Both the position numbers and the translations under genes were made by a program. From contig CALAOW010000027.1 of assembly GCA_937889395.1 (NCBI GenBank), positions 1-33,453 of the forward strand: 33,453 nucleotides of DNA, given 5' to 3'. The stretch comes from an uncultured Pseudomonadota bacterium. Its GTDB lineage: Bacteria; Desulfobacterota; Binatia; Binatales; Binataceae. The notes below the pieces were generated by a model, which had not been told where the DNA came from, did no database searches, and worked only from the letters and a program-made list of their open reading frames with translations. The stretch's first letter is position 1. The number at the start of each line of letters is the position of its first letter. Shown piece after piece: positions 15,751-23,893 of this stretch.

Positions 15751-17355
15751 TCAGTGGGCGGCCGCGGCGCTGCCGGGTTGCGTGCGGCGCAGCAGCAGGA
15801 AGGCCGGAATCAGAATCATCACTGCAATAGCCAATGTGCGGTAGATGTCATTGAACGACAGCATCATTGCCTGGCGCTGGATCATCCCGTACACCATGCC
15901 AAGTCCCTGCTTCTGGCCAGTGAGTATTTGCGGCATATAGTCAAAGCTGCGCGCGCCGGGAGTGAGCCGTGCCGCCTCGCTCATTTTCCACGCGTCGAAG
16001 GCGGTGAAATGCTCGACCAGATAAGACTGATGCGTCTGCTCATGATCCACGAGCACGGTTGTCATGTAGGAGATGCCGATCGCAGCGCCGGTGTTGCGCA
16101 TCATGTTGTAGAGGCTCGCGGCGTACCCGACGCGCTCGCGGCTGACGCACGAAAGCGTGGTGGCGGACAGCGTAGGGAAAATCATGCCCAGCCCGACTCC
16201 CATGACGAGGCTAGGCCATGTCACCGCCCACATGCTGACTTGAGTGTTCCATCCCGCCATCGTCCACAAGGCGATTGCCATTATGGCGAACCCAACGCCG
16301 ATCAACGGACGCGTATCGTAGCGGTAGCGCCCAAGCTGTCCGACGATCAGCATCGCTGCCATCGTGCCAAGTCCTCGTGGCGCGAGCACCAGACCGGCCT
16401 TCCACGCGCTGTAACCCATCAACTCCTGCAGAAAAATGGGATTCAACAGTCCGGTGCCGAACAGTGCGAAGCTCATCGCGACCATCAGCATCACGGACAT
16501 CGAGAAAACGGGAATCCCAAGGATTGAAAGATCCAGAATCGGTTCGGTGGTGCGCAATTCGTTGATCGTGAGTCCCACCAGGCAGATCGCGGAAAAAATT
16601 GTACCCCAAACGACCCACGGTGAACTGAACCAATCGGCGCGCTGGCCGCGATCGAGCACGAGCTGCCCCAGGCCGAGCCCGACGACGAGCAGGATGATGC
16701 CGGTGTAGTCGGTCTTGCTGCCCTTGGCGCGGCGGGTCCGCAAGTATGGGGGGTCGTGAACGAACGTCCAAACCATCAGGAACGCAGCGGCGCCAACCGG
16801 CAGGTTGATGTAAAAATTCCAGCGCCAGTTCCAATTGTCGGTGATCCATCCGCCGAGCGTCGGACCCATGATCGGCGCGACCATCAGGCCCATCCCCCAC
16901 GTCGCCATCGCGAGTTGCTGTTCGTTGGGCGGGAATGTCTCCATCAGGATCGCCTGTGACGACGGGACCATCGCCGCGCCCGCCGCGCCCTGTATCAATC
17001 GAAAGACGACCATCTGATCGAGAGATCGAGCGGCGCCGCACAGGCCCGAGGCGGCGACGAACACGGCGACCGACATCATGAAGTAGCGCTTGCGGCCGAA
17101 GCGCGACGAGATCCATCCCGTCATGGGAATCATGATCCCGTTGGCGACCAGGTAACTGGTGAGCACCCACGCGATCTCGTCGACGCTCGCCGAGAAGCTG
17201 CCTTGCATATGCGGCAGCGCGACGTTGACGATCGATGTGTCGAGGACCTCGAGCGTCGTGCCCAGCATCACGGCCAGCGCGATCAGCCACTTGTGGCTGG
17301 AGGACCCGTACTCGGGATGGTCGATTCCAATCGCGGATGAGGCTGCGGCTGCCAA
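15751..17355 (-). CDS. DHA2-family multidrug efflux MFS transporter (EmrB/QacA type)
   Basis: A 534-residue inner-membrane drug/proton antiporter with about 14 spans. LEVLDTSIVNVALPHMQ in span 1 is motif D1 of the family. GWISSRFGRKRYF is motif A, QGAAGAAMVPSSQAIL is motif B, and MGPTLGGWI is motif C. EmrB proteins normally work with an EmrA periplasmic adaptor and an outer-membrane channel, but neither is encoded here. The only usable in-frame start is TTG 17355; there is no ATG before span 1 and no clear ribosome site. Its start lies about 75 bases from the broken end of the Ppx/GppA remnant, so a rearrangement may have removed its original leader. Confidence 0.9.
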   Translation of the reverse strand: MAAAASSAIGIDHPEYGSSSHKWLIALAVMLGTTLEVLDTSIVNVALPHMQGSFSASVDEIAWVLTSYLVANGIMIPMTGWISSRFGRKRYFMMSVAVFVAASGLCGAARSLDQMVVFRLIQGAAGAAMVPSSQAILMETFPPNEQQLAMATWGMGLMVAPIMGPTLGGWITDNWNWRWNFYINLPVGAAAFLMVWTFVHDPPYLRTRRAKGSKTDYTGIILLVVGLGLGQLVLDRGQRADWFSSPWVVWGTIFSAICLVGLTINELRTTEPILDLSILGIPVFSMSVMLMVAMSFALFGTGLLNPIFLQELMGYSAWKAGLVLAPRGLGTMAAMLIVGQLGRYRYDTRPLIGVGFAIMAIALWTMAGWNTQVSMWAVTWPSLVMGVGLGMIFPTLSATTLSCVSRERVGYAASLYNMMRNTGAAIGISYMTTVLVDHEQTHQSYLVEHFTAFDAWKMSEAARLTPGARSFDYMPQILTGQKQGLGMVYGMIQRQAMMLSFNDIYRTLAIAVMILIPAFLLLRRTQPGSAAAAH

Positions 17356-17428
17356 GCAAATACGTCCGTGTGGCGTGCTCGGTTCAGATTAAACCTGATG
17401 GATTTGCGATGATACCGCGAAAACAAAC

Positions 17429-17987
17429 TCGACATTCGGCGCTCTGGCGACGCGATTCGCGGGCAGCAACGATCACGGCAAACAGGTCGCGCGGCTTGCG
17501 CTCATGCTGTTCGACGCGACGGCGCCGGTTCTGGGCCTGCCCAGGTCCTCGCGGGAACTGCTTGAATTCGGGGCGTTATTACACGATATCGGCCACGCGA
17601 TTGATCATGACCGGCACAATCGCCATTCTTACTACCTGACTTAAGAATGCGGAGTTGTTCGGCTTCGACGCTGACGAAATCGAGGTCATCGCACAGGCGG
17701 CTCGCGGACATCGCAAGCAATCTCCCAAGCTCGATTCGCCGGATTTGAAGTCGCTTAGCCCCGCCAAGCGCCGTGTGATCAGAGGCCTCGCCGCGATTCT
17801 GCGGGTCGCCGACGCGCTGGACCGAAGCCACTTCGGTGTGGTTAAAAATATCGAGGTCAGGTACTCACCGGGCCGTTTAATCGTCGAAGTCGATTCGAAG
17901 CGCGAGAAGGCCGACCTCGAGCTATGGACATGCCAGAGAAGGACCGACCTGTTATCGAGACTGCTGGATCGCCGGGTGGTCCTGCAG
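17429..17987 (+). pseudogene. Ppx/GppA phosphatase, C-terminal HD-domain remnant (truncated and frameshifted)
   Basis: Translating both halves gives the C-terminal HD domain of the exopolyphosphatase/guanosine pentaphosphatase family: GKQVARLALMLFD, LLEFGALLHDIGHAID, HNRHSYYL, then after a frame change KNAELFGFDADEIEVIAQAAR, RVADALDRSHFGVVKN and DLELWTCQRRTDLLSRLL. The two halves are in different frames: after TACTACCTGACT comes TAA, and the family sequence resumes one base later, at about 17641-17645. The N-terminal actin-like catalytic domain is absent; an in-frame TGA lies at 17396-17398 and the efflux gene occupies the space beyond. The remnant heads the kinase-CHAD-SixA cluster and its end overlaps the first kinase gene. 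It is very unlikely to be functional. Confidence 0.82.
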
Positions 17988-18790
17988 CGCCAGAGCTGCC
18001 TGCCGCTGTACCTTCCCCCAACGGCGACGTTATTCCATCCTCTACCGGGTCTAAGTCTGCGGCCGGGACCGCGCCCAAGACCCTGCTCGAAACGCCGCAT
18101 CCCTATCGCGGACGATTGATCTGCGTCGAGGGAATCGACGGATCGGGCAAATCCACGCAACTGCTGCTGCTCGAGCGATGGCTGCGGTCGCGTGGCTACC
18201 CGGTCCATTTCACGGAGTGGAATTCGTCGCGGCTGGTGCGGCGTTCGATGCAACGCGGCAAGAAAAAAAATCTGCTGACGCCGACCACCTTCTCGCTGCT
18301 GCATGCGGTCGATTTCGCCGATCGGCTGACCTATCAGATCCTTCCGCCGCTGAAGGCCGGCATGATCGTGCTCGCCGATCGCTACGTGTACACGGCCTTC
18401 GCGCGCGACGTCGCGCGCGGCGTCCATCCCGAGTGGGTCCGCGCGGTTTACAGCCCCGCGCTGCGCCCCGATCTGACGCTCTACTTTCGCGTGCCGATCG
18501 ACGTTTCGCTCGAGCGGCTGCTGGCGGGCCGCGCCAAGCTCAAGTACCACGAGGCCGGGATGGATGTCGGCCTCTCGACCGATCCGGTCGAGAGTTTCCG
18601 CATGTTTCAGAGCCGCGTGCTCGAAATTTACGATCAACTGACGCTCGAGTTCGGGATGTGTCCGATTGACGCAACCGCCGAGATCCCCAATCAACAGAGA
18701 GTCGTACGCACGATGGTCCAGGAAATTCTTCGCGACTACGACCGCAATCGAGGCAGCGGAAAAAATGGCGTCACATCCCACTCGCGCTAA
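17924..18790 (+). CDS. Thymidylate kinase-like P-loop nucleotide kinase, first of a tandem pair
   Basis: A 288-residue protein. After an Ala/Pro/Ser-rich leader of about 60 residues comes a thymidylate-kinase fold. The intact Walker A is GIDGSGKST (70-78, Lys76), the DRY motif is VLADRYVYTAFAR (Asp153), and the lid-side segment is LKYHEAGMDVGLS. Standard thymidylate kinases have an EPGGT-like loop after the P-loop; here it is TEWNSS, so the acceptor may not be dTMP. The start is ATG 17924, with another ATG two codons later; no strong ribosome site is visible, and the leader overlaps the Ppx/GppA remnant. The last 26 bases overlap the next kinase gene, showing translational coupling. The family name is solid; the substrate is open. 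Confidence 0.85.
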   Translation: MDMPEKDRPVIETAGSPGGPAAPELPAAVPSPNGDVIPSSTGSKSAAGTAPKTLLETPHPYRGRLICVEGIDGSGKSTQLLLLERWLRSRGYPVHFTEWNSSRLVRRSMQRGKKKNLLTPTTFSLLHAVDFADRLTYQILPPLKAGMIVLADRYVYTAFARDVARGVHPEWVRAVYSPALRPDLTLYFRVPIDVSLERLLAGRAKLKYHEAGMDVGLSTDPVESFRMFQSRVLEIYDQLTLEFGMCPIDATAEIPNQQRVVRTMVQEILRDYDRNRGSGKNGVTSHSR

Positions 18791-19523
18791 GACCTGGTAC
18801 GGACACGGCCTGCCGTACCTCCCGAAAAAGCGGCTGCCCGGCCACTTGATCGCGATCGAAGGAACCGACGGCGTCGGCCGCTCCGCGCAGATTGAACTGC
18901 TCCGGCCGTGGCTCGAACTCGAAGGCTACGCCGTCAGCAACACCGGATGGACGCGCTCTCCCCTGCTCTCCGAGACCATCAATGAGGCCAAGGCCGGCCA
19001 TCGGCTGACGGTCACGACCTTCTCGCTGCTCTACGCCGCCGATTTTGCAGATCGTCTCGAGCACGAAATCCTGCCGGCGTTGCAGGCGGGCTTTATCGTG
19101 ATCGCCGATCGCTATATGTACACCGCGTTCGCCCGCAACTCCGTGATGGGCGCCGATCCCCAATGGACGCGCGAGGTGTTCGGGATGGCGCTGGTGCCCG
19201 ACCTGGTCCTCTACCTCGACATTGACGTCGAATCTCTCATCCCCCGCGTGATCATGGGCAAGGGGATGGACTACTGGGAATCCGGGATGCATCTCGCGCT
19301 CGGCATCGACTTGTTCGATTCGTTCGAGCGCTACCAGGGCCGCCTGATAGACGAGTACCGGCGCTTGTCCGGTGAGTTCGGTTTCGTCTCGGTCGATGCG
19401 CGGCTTCCGATCGAGGAGCTGCAAAGCGAGCTTAGAAAACATATCGCCGAATATTTGTCGGGCGCCAACGACAAGTCGCGTCCCGATTCGGCCGACAACC
19501 GCGCATCGACGCGCAAGGAATAG
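18765..19523 (+). CDS. Thymidylate kinase-like protein with altered Walker A lysine (possible pseudokinase), second of the pair
   Basis: A 252-residue paralogue of the preceding kinase; matching segments include TTFSLLYAADFADRLEHEIL and VIADRYMYTAFAR (Asp115). The P-loop reads GTDGVGRSAQ (33-42): the invariant lysine that holds the ATP phosphates is Arg39, and the usual GKST/GKTT is RSA. The loop after it is NTGWTRSP instead of TEWNSS. This predicts weak or no kinase activity, or altered nucleotide use. Thymidylate kinases are dimers, so a heterodimer with the active neighbour is a reasonable inference. ATG 18765 starts inside the previous gene; a frame further upstream to 18666 lacks a site. 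The CHAD gene follows after four bases. Confidence 0.83.
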   Translation: MASHPTRAKTWYGHGLPYLPKKRLPGHLIAIEGTDGVGRSAQIELLRPWLELEGYAVSNTGWTRSPLLSETINEAKAGHRLTVTTFSLLYAADFADRLEHEILPALQAGFIVIADRYMYTAFARNSVMGADPQWTREVFGMALVPDLVLYLDIDVESLIPRVIMGKGMDYWESGMHLALGIDLFDSFERYQGRLIDEYRRLSGEFGFVSVDARLPIEELQSELRKHIAEYLSGANDKSRPDSADNRASTRKE

Positions 19524-19527
19524 CACG

Positions 19528-20631
19528 GTGGTAGAGGCCTCGCGCTCCGATGCGCCGCCGCGCAGGCTGACGCTTTCCCCCGACGAAACCGTCGCCGACG
19601 CCGCGCGCAAAGCGATCGCGTTCGGCGCTGAATCGCTGTTGTGGCATCAGAACGCGGCCGAGTCCGGCGATGAGGAGCCGCTGCATCAACTTCGCGTCGC
19701 GTCGCGGCGCCTGCGCGCGTCGATCGAGTTGTTCTCCAACGTCATATACGCCGCGCAGCTCAAGCTCTACCGGCGCGACATTCCATGGCTCGGCGCTCAG
19801 GCCGGCGCCGTCCGCGAATGTGACGTGACGTCGGCGTTGATCGGCGCTCGCGCCGCCAAAATCGATCCCGATCTGAAAGCCGCGATCGCTCCTATGGTCG
19901 CGGCGCTCGACCAACGGCGCAAGTCCGAGCACGCGAAGCTGTATGATCTGCTCGCGTCGAAGCGCTATCGGAACTTGATCGCGAAACTGTCGCGGCCGGC
20001 GATCAAGAAAATCGGCAGCGACCGGATGCTCGGCGGCGTCGCCGCCCAATTGATCAGGCCCGCTACGCACAGTGCGGCGCGTCTCGGTAAAAAACTTTCC
20101 GACGACGCCCCGACGCTGGTTTTCCACAAGCTCCGCGTTCGGATCAAGCGGCTGCGCTACGAGCTCGAGATGATCGCGTCGCTGGGTGGCAAGCGCCATA
20201 AAAAGACCCTGGCGCGGCTCGAGGCGCTCCAGGAATTGCTCGGGCTTTATCACGACGTCACGGTGGCATCCGCCTGGCTGTTGTCGTATGCCGAGACATC
20301 CGCCGCGCCGCCCAGGACCATGCTCGCGGCCGGCGCGTTGATTCAGTCGTTGGATAGCCGCGAAAGTAAACTGCGCCGGCGATGCATGAGAGCGTGGCGT
20401 CGCTTCGAGCGCTCCGACGCGATGCGCGATACGCTCGCGGAAATTCGAAGCGCCGGCAGATTAAGCCTGATGCCCGTCAGCTCACCCGCTCCGGTTGCTG
20501 AAAAAAGCGAATCTGATGCACCGAATCAATCGCAAATCGCGCGCCGTGAGATCGAAGACGCACCGCAGTCCAATCACAATTCGATAAACTCACAATCCGC
20601 CACGGAAACAAACCTCACGGAAACAATCTAA
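19528..20631 (+). CDS. CHAD domain-containing protein
   Basis: A 367-residue protein consisting mainly of a CHAD (conserved histidine alpha-helical) domain. Its two halves each carry the histidine/arginine motif: PLHQLRVASRRLRA (51-64) and FHKLRVRIKRLRYELE (199-214), with LLGLYHDVTVASAWL following. CHAD domains have a basic surface that binds inorganic polyphosphate and can target proteins to polyphosphate granules. There is no CYTH/triphosphatase domain, so this is a binding rather than a hydrolysing protein. The last ~65 residues are a polar tail rich in Ser, Asn and Gln. GTG 19528 is chosen because AAGGA lies eight bases upstream, just after the kinase stop. Its stop overlaps the SixA start by one base. 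Confidence 0.93.
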   Translation: MVEASRSDAPPRRLTLSPDETVADAARKAIAFGAESLLWHQNAAESGDEEPLHQLRVASRRLRASIELFSNVIYAAQLKLYRRDIPWLGAQAGAVRECDVTSALIGARAAKIDPDLKAAIAPMVAALDQRRKSEHAKLYDLLASKRYRNLIAKLSRPAIKKIGSDRMLGGVAAQLIRPATHSAARLGKKLSDDAPTLVFHKLRVRIKRLRYELEMIASLGGKRHKKTLARLEALQELLGLYHDVTVASAWLLSYAETSAAPPRTMLAAGALIQSLDSRESKLRRRCMRAWRRFERSDAMRDTLAEIRSAGRLSLMPVSSPAPVAEKSESDAPNQSQIARREIEDAPQSNHNSINSQSATETNLTETI

Positions 20632-21131
20632 TGATGCTCTATATTCTGCGTCACGCGACGGCCGATGAGGCCGTATCGAGCGGCGACGACGGCGCGCGCA
20701 AGCTCACGGAACGTTCGAAGGAAAAAATGCGCGGAGCCTCCGCTGGTCTGCGCGCGATGGGTCTGAAGTTTGATGCGATTCTGACCAGTCCGCTCGCGCG
20801 CGCCGCACAAACCGCCGAGATCGTCTCGGCCGCCTACGAAAATACTCCGCCGCCGCAGGTGCTGCCCGCACTCGCGACCGGAGTGGCAGCCGCCGACGCG
20901 GTGGCCGCGCTGCGCGCATTTGCAAAGCACGGCGACGTGATGATCGTCGGACACGAGCCGCAACTGAGCGCCATCGCGTCGATTCTGCTGACCGGCGCGG
21001 CCGACGTCGTTCATCTGAAGTTGAAAACCGGGGGATGTATCGCGATTGACCTGCCCGCGCGCTTCGAACGCGGCGGCGGCGAGCTGCGCTGGATGCTAAC
21101 CCACCGCCAACTACGCACGATGCGCAAATAG
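20631..21131 (+). CDS. sixA: Phosphohistidine phosphatase SixA family protein
   Basis: A 166-residue histidine-phosphatase-superfamily protein. The phosphate-accepting His8 lies in LYILRHATADE. The second-half histidine is in VMIVGHEPQL, and ILTSPLARAAQTAEIV is the usual middle motif. SixA removes phosphate from protein histidines, for example in phosphorelay or phosphotransferase proteins. ATG 20631 overlaps the stop of the CHAD gene (TAATG); a second ATG follows at once. Tight coupling with a polyphosphate-binding protein, near ppk1 whose reaction uses a phosphohistidine, suggests that its target may be in polyphosphate metabolism. That link is inference. Confidence 0.9.
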   Translation: MMLYILRHATADEAVSSGDDGARKLTERSKEKMRGASAGLRAMGLKFDAILTSPLARAAQTAEIVSAAYENTPPPQVLPALATGVAAADAVAALRAFAKHGDVMIVGHEPQLSAIASILLTGAADVVHLKLKTGGCIAIDLPARFERGGGELRWMLTHRQLRTMRK

Positions 21132-21155
21132 CACCGCACTCACTCCCGCATCGCT

Positions 21156-22955
21156 TCAGAAAATCGGCAGCCTGACTCCCGCCGTCACCATCGCGCCGCT
21201 CGCCACGCCCATCAGCGCCTCGCCCGCCACCAGACCGGCCGCGAGCAGAATACCAGGCCCGCTCTCTGCCTCATCTTCGGGTCCAAAAAGCGAGTGTGCA
21301 AGCGCGCCGATAAAAATCGCGACGCTGAGTCCGAACGGGAGATACAAACCGATCGCGGCGGGCATGATCGGCGTGCGCCACTTCGATCCGCGGCGTTCCA
21401 GATAGCGATCGCTGAAGCCGAGAATCGCCGCGAGTGCGGCGCCGGTCGCGATCGTTCCCAGCGGCAATCCGCCGTGAAAAACTCCCTGCGTCACTTTCGC
21501 CATCAGAAACGCTTGCGGAGCGGCAAGCGCGCCGGCTCGCGCGGTCGGAGTGCCTGCTATTCCGTAGCCTGCGATCAGCAGGTTCAGAATCGGCGCCATC
21601 AGGAATGACGATGCGATTGCTCCGACCAGCACGCCGATTTCGAGCGAGCGCGGCGTTGCGCCGACGTGATAACCGGTCGCGAGGTCGTGAGTGGAATCAC
21701 CCGCCATCGCAGCCGCCGTGCACACGATCGCGCCCGAAAGAATCGCCAGTTGCGGTCCGACGCTTTGTGACACGCCGGCCAATTTGAGAAACAGCGCCAC
21801 GGCGAGCAATATAATCACCGTGACGCCCGAGACCGGATTGTTCGACGCGCCGACTATTCCAGTCAGATAGCCTGCGATCGCCGTCGCGAAAAAGCAGATC
21901 AATGTCAACAAGATCGCCAGCGCCGCGCTGAGCGCGACTTGCCCGCTCAGCCCCAGGCAGATGGCGAAGATTACCGGAACGCAAAGCGCCACCGCGGTCA
22001 GCACCGCGCGCGCCGAAAGATCGGTGTCCTCGCGCGCCGTCGCGACGGCTTGCGTCGAGCGCACGATCCGGATGCTGTCAACGATCGCGGACGCGATGCG
22101 GGTGCGCAATCGCCATAGCGTTACGACTCCGCCGGTGAGCATCGCGCCGACCCCGAGATAGCGCACCTGGCTGCTCCACAGTTGCGACGCGGTCGTGGCG
22201 GCGTCGCCCGTTCCGTGTGCGGGATGAAACGCCGTGAGCACGGGAATCGCGACCAGCCACGCGAATGCTCCGCCAGCGAATACCAGCGCTGCGATCCTGA
22301 TTCCTATTATGTAGCCGACGCCGAGCAGCGCCGCCGAAATATCGAGCGACCCGGCCACCGCGGCGGTGCCGACCCATCGCGCGCCCGAAACCGCGCCGGG
22401 AATAACTCCTCCCACGTCCTGAAGCGCTTTGAGAGCGGCCGAGATCAAACCGCCGACCACCAGCGGGCGAACGTTCGCTTGCGCGTCACCGGCGCGAAGC
22501 ACCTGCGCGCACGCGACCCCCTCCGGAAACGGCAGGCGCTCCTCGACGATGTACGCGCGGCGCAGAAACACAACGAGCAACGCGCCCATCGTCGCGCCAA
22601 CGACGCACAGCGCCGTCACCTCGACGTACGGCAGTGTCCTCACGCCGCCCAGAATGACCAGCGCCGGAAACGTGAAGATCGCGCCGGCCGCGACCGCCTC
22701 GCCCGCCGATGCGATCGTTTGCACCACATTGTTCTCGAGGATCGTCGAGCCGCCGAGAATCCGCAGAATTGCCATCGAGATGACGGCGGCCGGGATGCTC
22801 GCGGATACGGTCAAGCCCGCGTACAGGCCCAGATAGGCGTTTGCCGCGCCGAGGATCAGCGCCAAGGCGATGCCGAGCGCGATACTTCGCGGCGTCAGCT
22901 CGCGCGGCGCCGCGGTCACGCGGGGCCGCTCTGGAATTGAGATGTCGCGCTGCAC
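21156..22955 (-). CDS. OPT family oligopeptide transporter
   Basis: A 599-residue membrane protein with about 14-16 spans. ALALILGAANAYLGLYAGLTVSAS, of which GAANAYLGLYAGLTVSAS is the diagnostic part, opens the transport domain. STILENNVVQTIASAGEAVAAG is the second family block, seen here as ENNVVQTIASAGE. DSTHDLATGYHVGATPR marks the second half. OPT proteins import oligopeptides or metal-chelate complexes using the proton gradient. The start is GTG 22955, seven bases after the stop of the metallo-hydrolase gene, so the two are probably one transcript. It converges on sixA with a 24-bp gap. The substrate is unknown; the upstream peptidase-like gene makes peptides plausible. Confidence 0.9.
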   Translation of the reverse strand: MQRDISIPERPRVTAAPRELTPRSIALGIALALILGAANAYLGLYAGLTVSASIPAAVISMAILRILGGSTILENNVVQTIASAGEAVAAGAIFTFPALVILGGVRTLPYVEVTALCVVGATMGALLVVFLRRAYIVEERLPFPEGVACAQVLRAGDAQANVRPLVVGGLISAALKALQDVGGVIPGAVSGARWVGTAAVAGSLDISAALLGVGYIIGIRIAALVFAGGAFAWLVAIPVLTAFHPAHGTGDAATTASQLWSSQVRYLGVGAMLTGGVVTLWRLRTRIASAIVDSIRIVRSTQAVATAREDTDLSARAVLTAVALCVPVIFAICLGLSGQVALSAALAILLTLICFFATAIAGYLTGIVGASNNPVSGVTVIILLAVALFLKLAGVSQSVGPQLAILSGAIVCTAAAMAGDSTHDLATGYHVGATPRSLEIGVLVGAIASSFLMAPILNLLIAGYGIAGTPTARAGALAAPQAFLMAKVTQGVFHGGLPLGTIATGAALAAILGFSDRYLERRGSKWRTPIMPAAIGLYLPFGLSVAIFIGALAHSLFGPEDEAESGPGILLAAGLVAGEALMGVASGAMVTAGVRLPIF

Positions 22956-22962
22956 GCCTGGC

Positions 22963-23814
22963 TTAGGCCGTGAATCTGAACGAGTCGCCTTTCTTCACGA
23001 TCCTTCCCGCCGATGGCGTGGCAAAATGCGTCCCGAAAACGACGACGTTGGTGTCGGCGTACTTCTCGCAGAACGCGCGCCGTGTCTTCTTCGCCATCGC
23101 GCCGTCGGAATCGAATCCGTCGTCCCATTCGGGATATCGGCATTGAATCGGATGATGCATCAGATCGCCGGTGATCACGGCTTCATCCCCTTTCGACGAA
23201 ATCCGCACGCTGTGATGTCCGGGAGTGTGGCCGGGCGTCGGCTCGAGCCATACTTCGTCGGTGACGCGAAAGTTCGAGTCGATCAGATCGGCCATCCCTA
23301 TATCAACAACCGGGCGCACCGAATCCTCGACCGGATCGCGCATGTCCTTGCCGTCAAACTTCGACCAGAAATCCCACTCGGTACCGCCGATCAGGTAGCG
23401 GGCGTTGGGGAACGTCGGCACCCACTTGCCGTCCTTGAGCATCGTATTCCACCCCACATGGTCCACGTGCAGATGCGTGCAGATGACGCGATCGATCTTG
23501 TCGCGCGTGTGACCCGCTTTTCCCAGGTCGCTCAGAAACGGCAGCTTCAGATTGCTCCACGCCGGGTTAGAACGAACCTTCTCGTTGCCGATGCAGGTGT
23601 CGACGATGATGCGCTTGCCCTGCGACTCGACCACCAGCGCGTGGATGCTCATGCGGAGCTTGCCCTTTTCGTCGGAGAAGGTGGGATAGAGCCAGTCGGC
23701 TTCCTTCAGGACATTCTCGGGGGTGGCGTCAGCCATGATGAAGGTGCCCGGCCATGGCGCCTCGCTCTCGATGATGCGGGTTATCTTGACGTCGCCGACT
23801 TTGAACTGGTTCAT
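22963..23814 (-). CDS. MBL-fold metallo-hydrolase
   Basis: A 283-residue metallo-beta-lactamase-fold hydrolase. The metal site THLHVDHVGW is at residues 113-122. A further histidine lies in TPGHTPGHHS, an aspartate in VITGDLMHHP, and the last histidine in FGTHFATPS. The pattern fits the lactonase/hydrolase branch rather than true beta-lactamases. No signal peptide is seen, so it acts in the cytoplasm. ATG 23814 is chosen because GGAAGA precedes it; a TTG at 23865 would add about 17 unrelated residues. It lies between the argE-like gene (79 bp upstream) and the OPT transporter (7 bp downstream) on the same strand. The substrate is unknown. Confidence 0.88.
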   Translation of the reverse strand: MNQFKVGDVKITRIIESEAPWPGTFIMADATPENVLKEADWLYPTFSDEKGKLRMSIHALVVESQGKRIIVDTCIGNEKVRSNPAWSNLKLPFLSDLGKAGHTRDKIDRVICTHLHVDHVGWNTMLKDGKWVPTFPNARYLIGGTEWDFWSKFDGKDMRDPVEDSVRPVVDIGMADLIDSNFRVTDEVWLEPTPGHTPGHHSVRISSKGDEAVITGDLMHHPIQCRYPEWDDGFDSDGAMAKKTRRAFCEKYADTNVVVFGTHFATPSAGRIVKKGDSFRFTA

Positions 23815-23893
23815 TCCGATTCTTCCATCTCCGCCCAACTTAGCCGGATTTTGGAGATTCGCCAAACGTGGAATCCTGTTTCAGTTCAGTAAA

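Noticed and set aside
17630-17650. Programmed +1 frameshift joining the two halves of the Ppx/GppA homologue
   Set aside because: The site has a TAA stop but no recognisable slippery codon or internal ribosome-like stimulator, and the catalytic domain is missing anyway; decay is the simpler reading.
17579-18781. Minus-strand open frame of 400 codons opposite the Ppx/GppA remnant and first kinase
   Set aside because: The plus-strand frames carry recognisable motifs; the antisense translation does not.
22963-23814. Beta-lactamase reading of the MBL-fold protein
   Set aside because: No signal peptide, and the metal-site spacing and surrounding motifs fit lactonase/hydrolase relatives.
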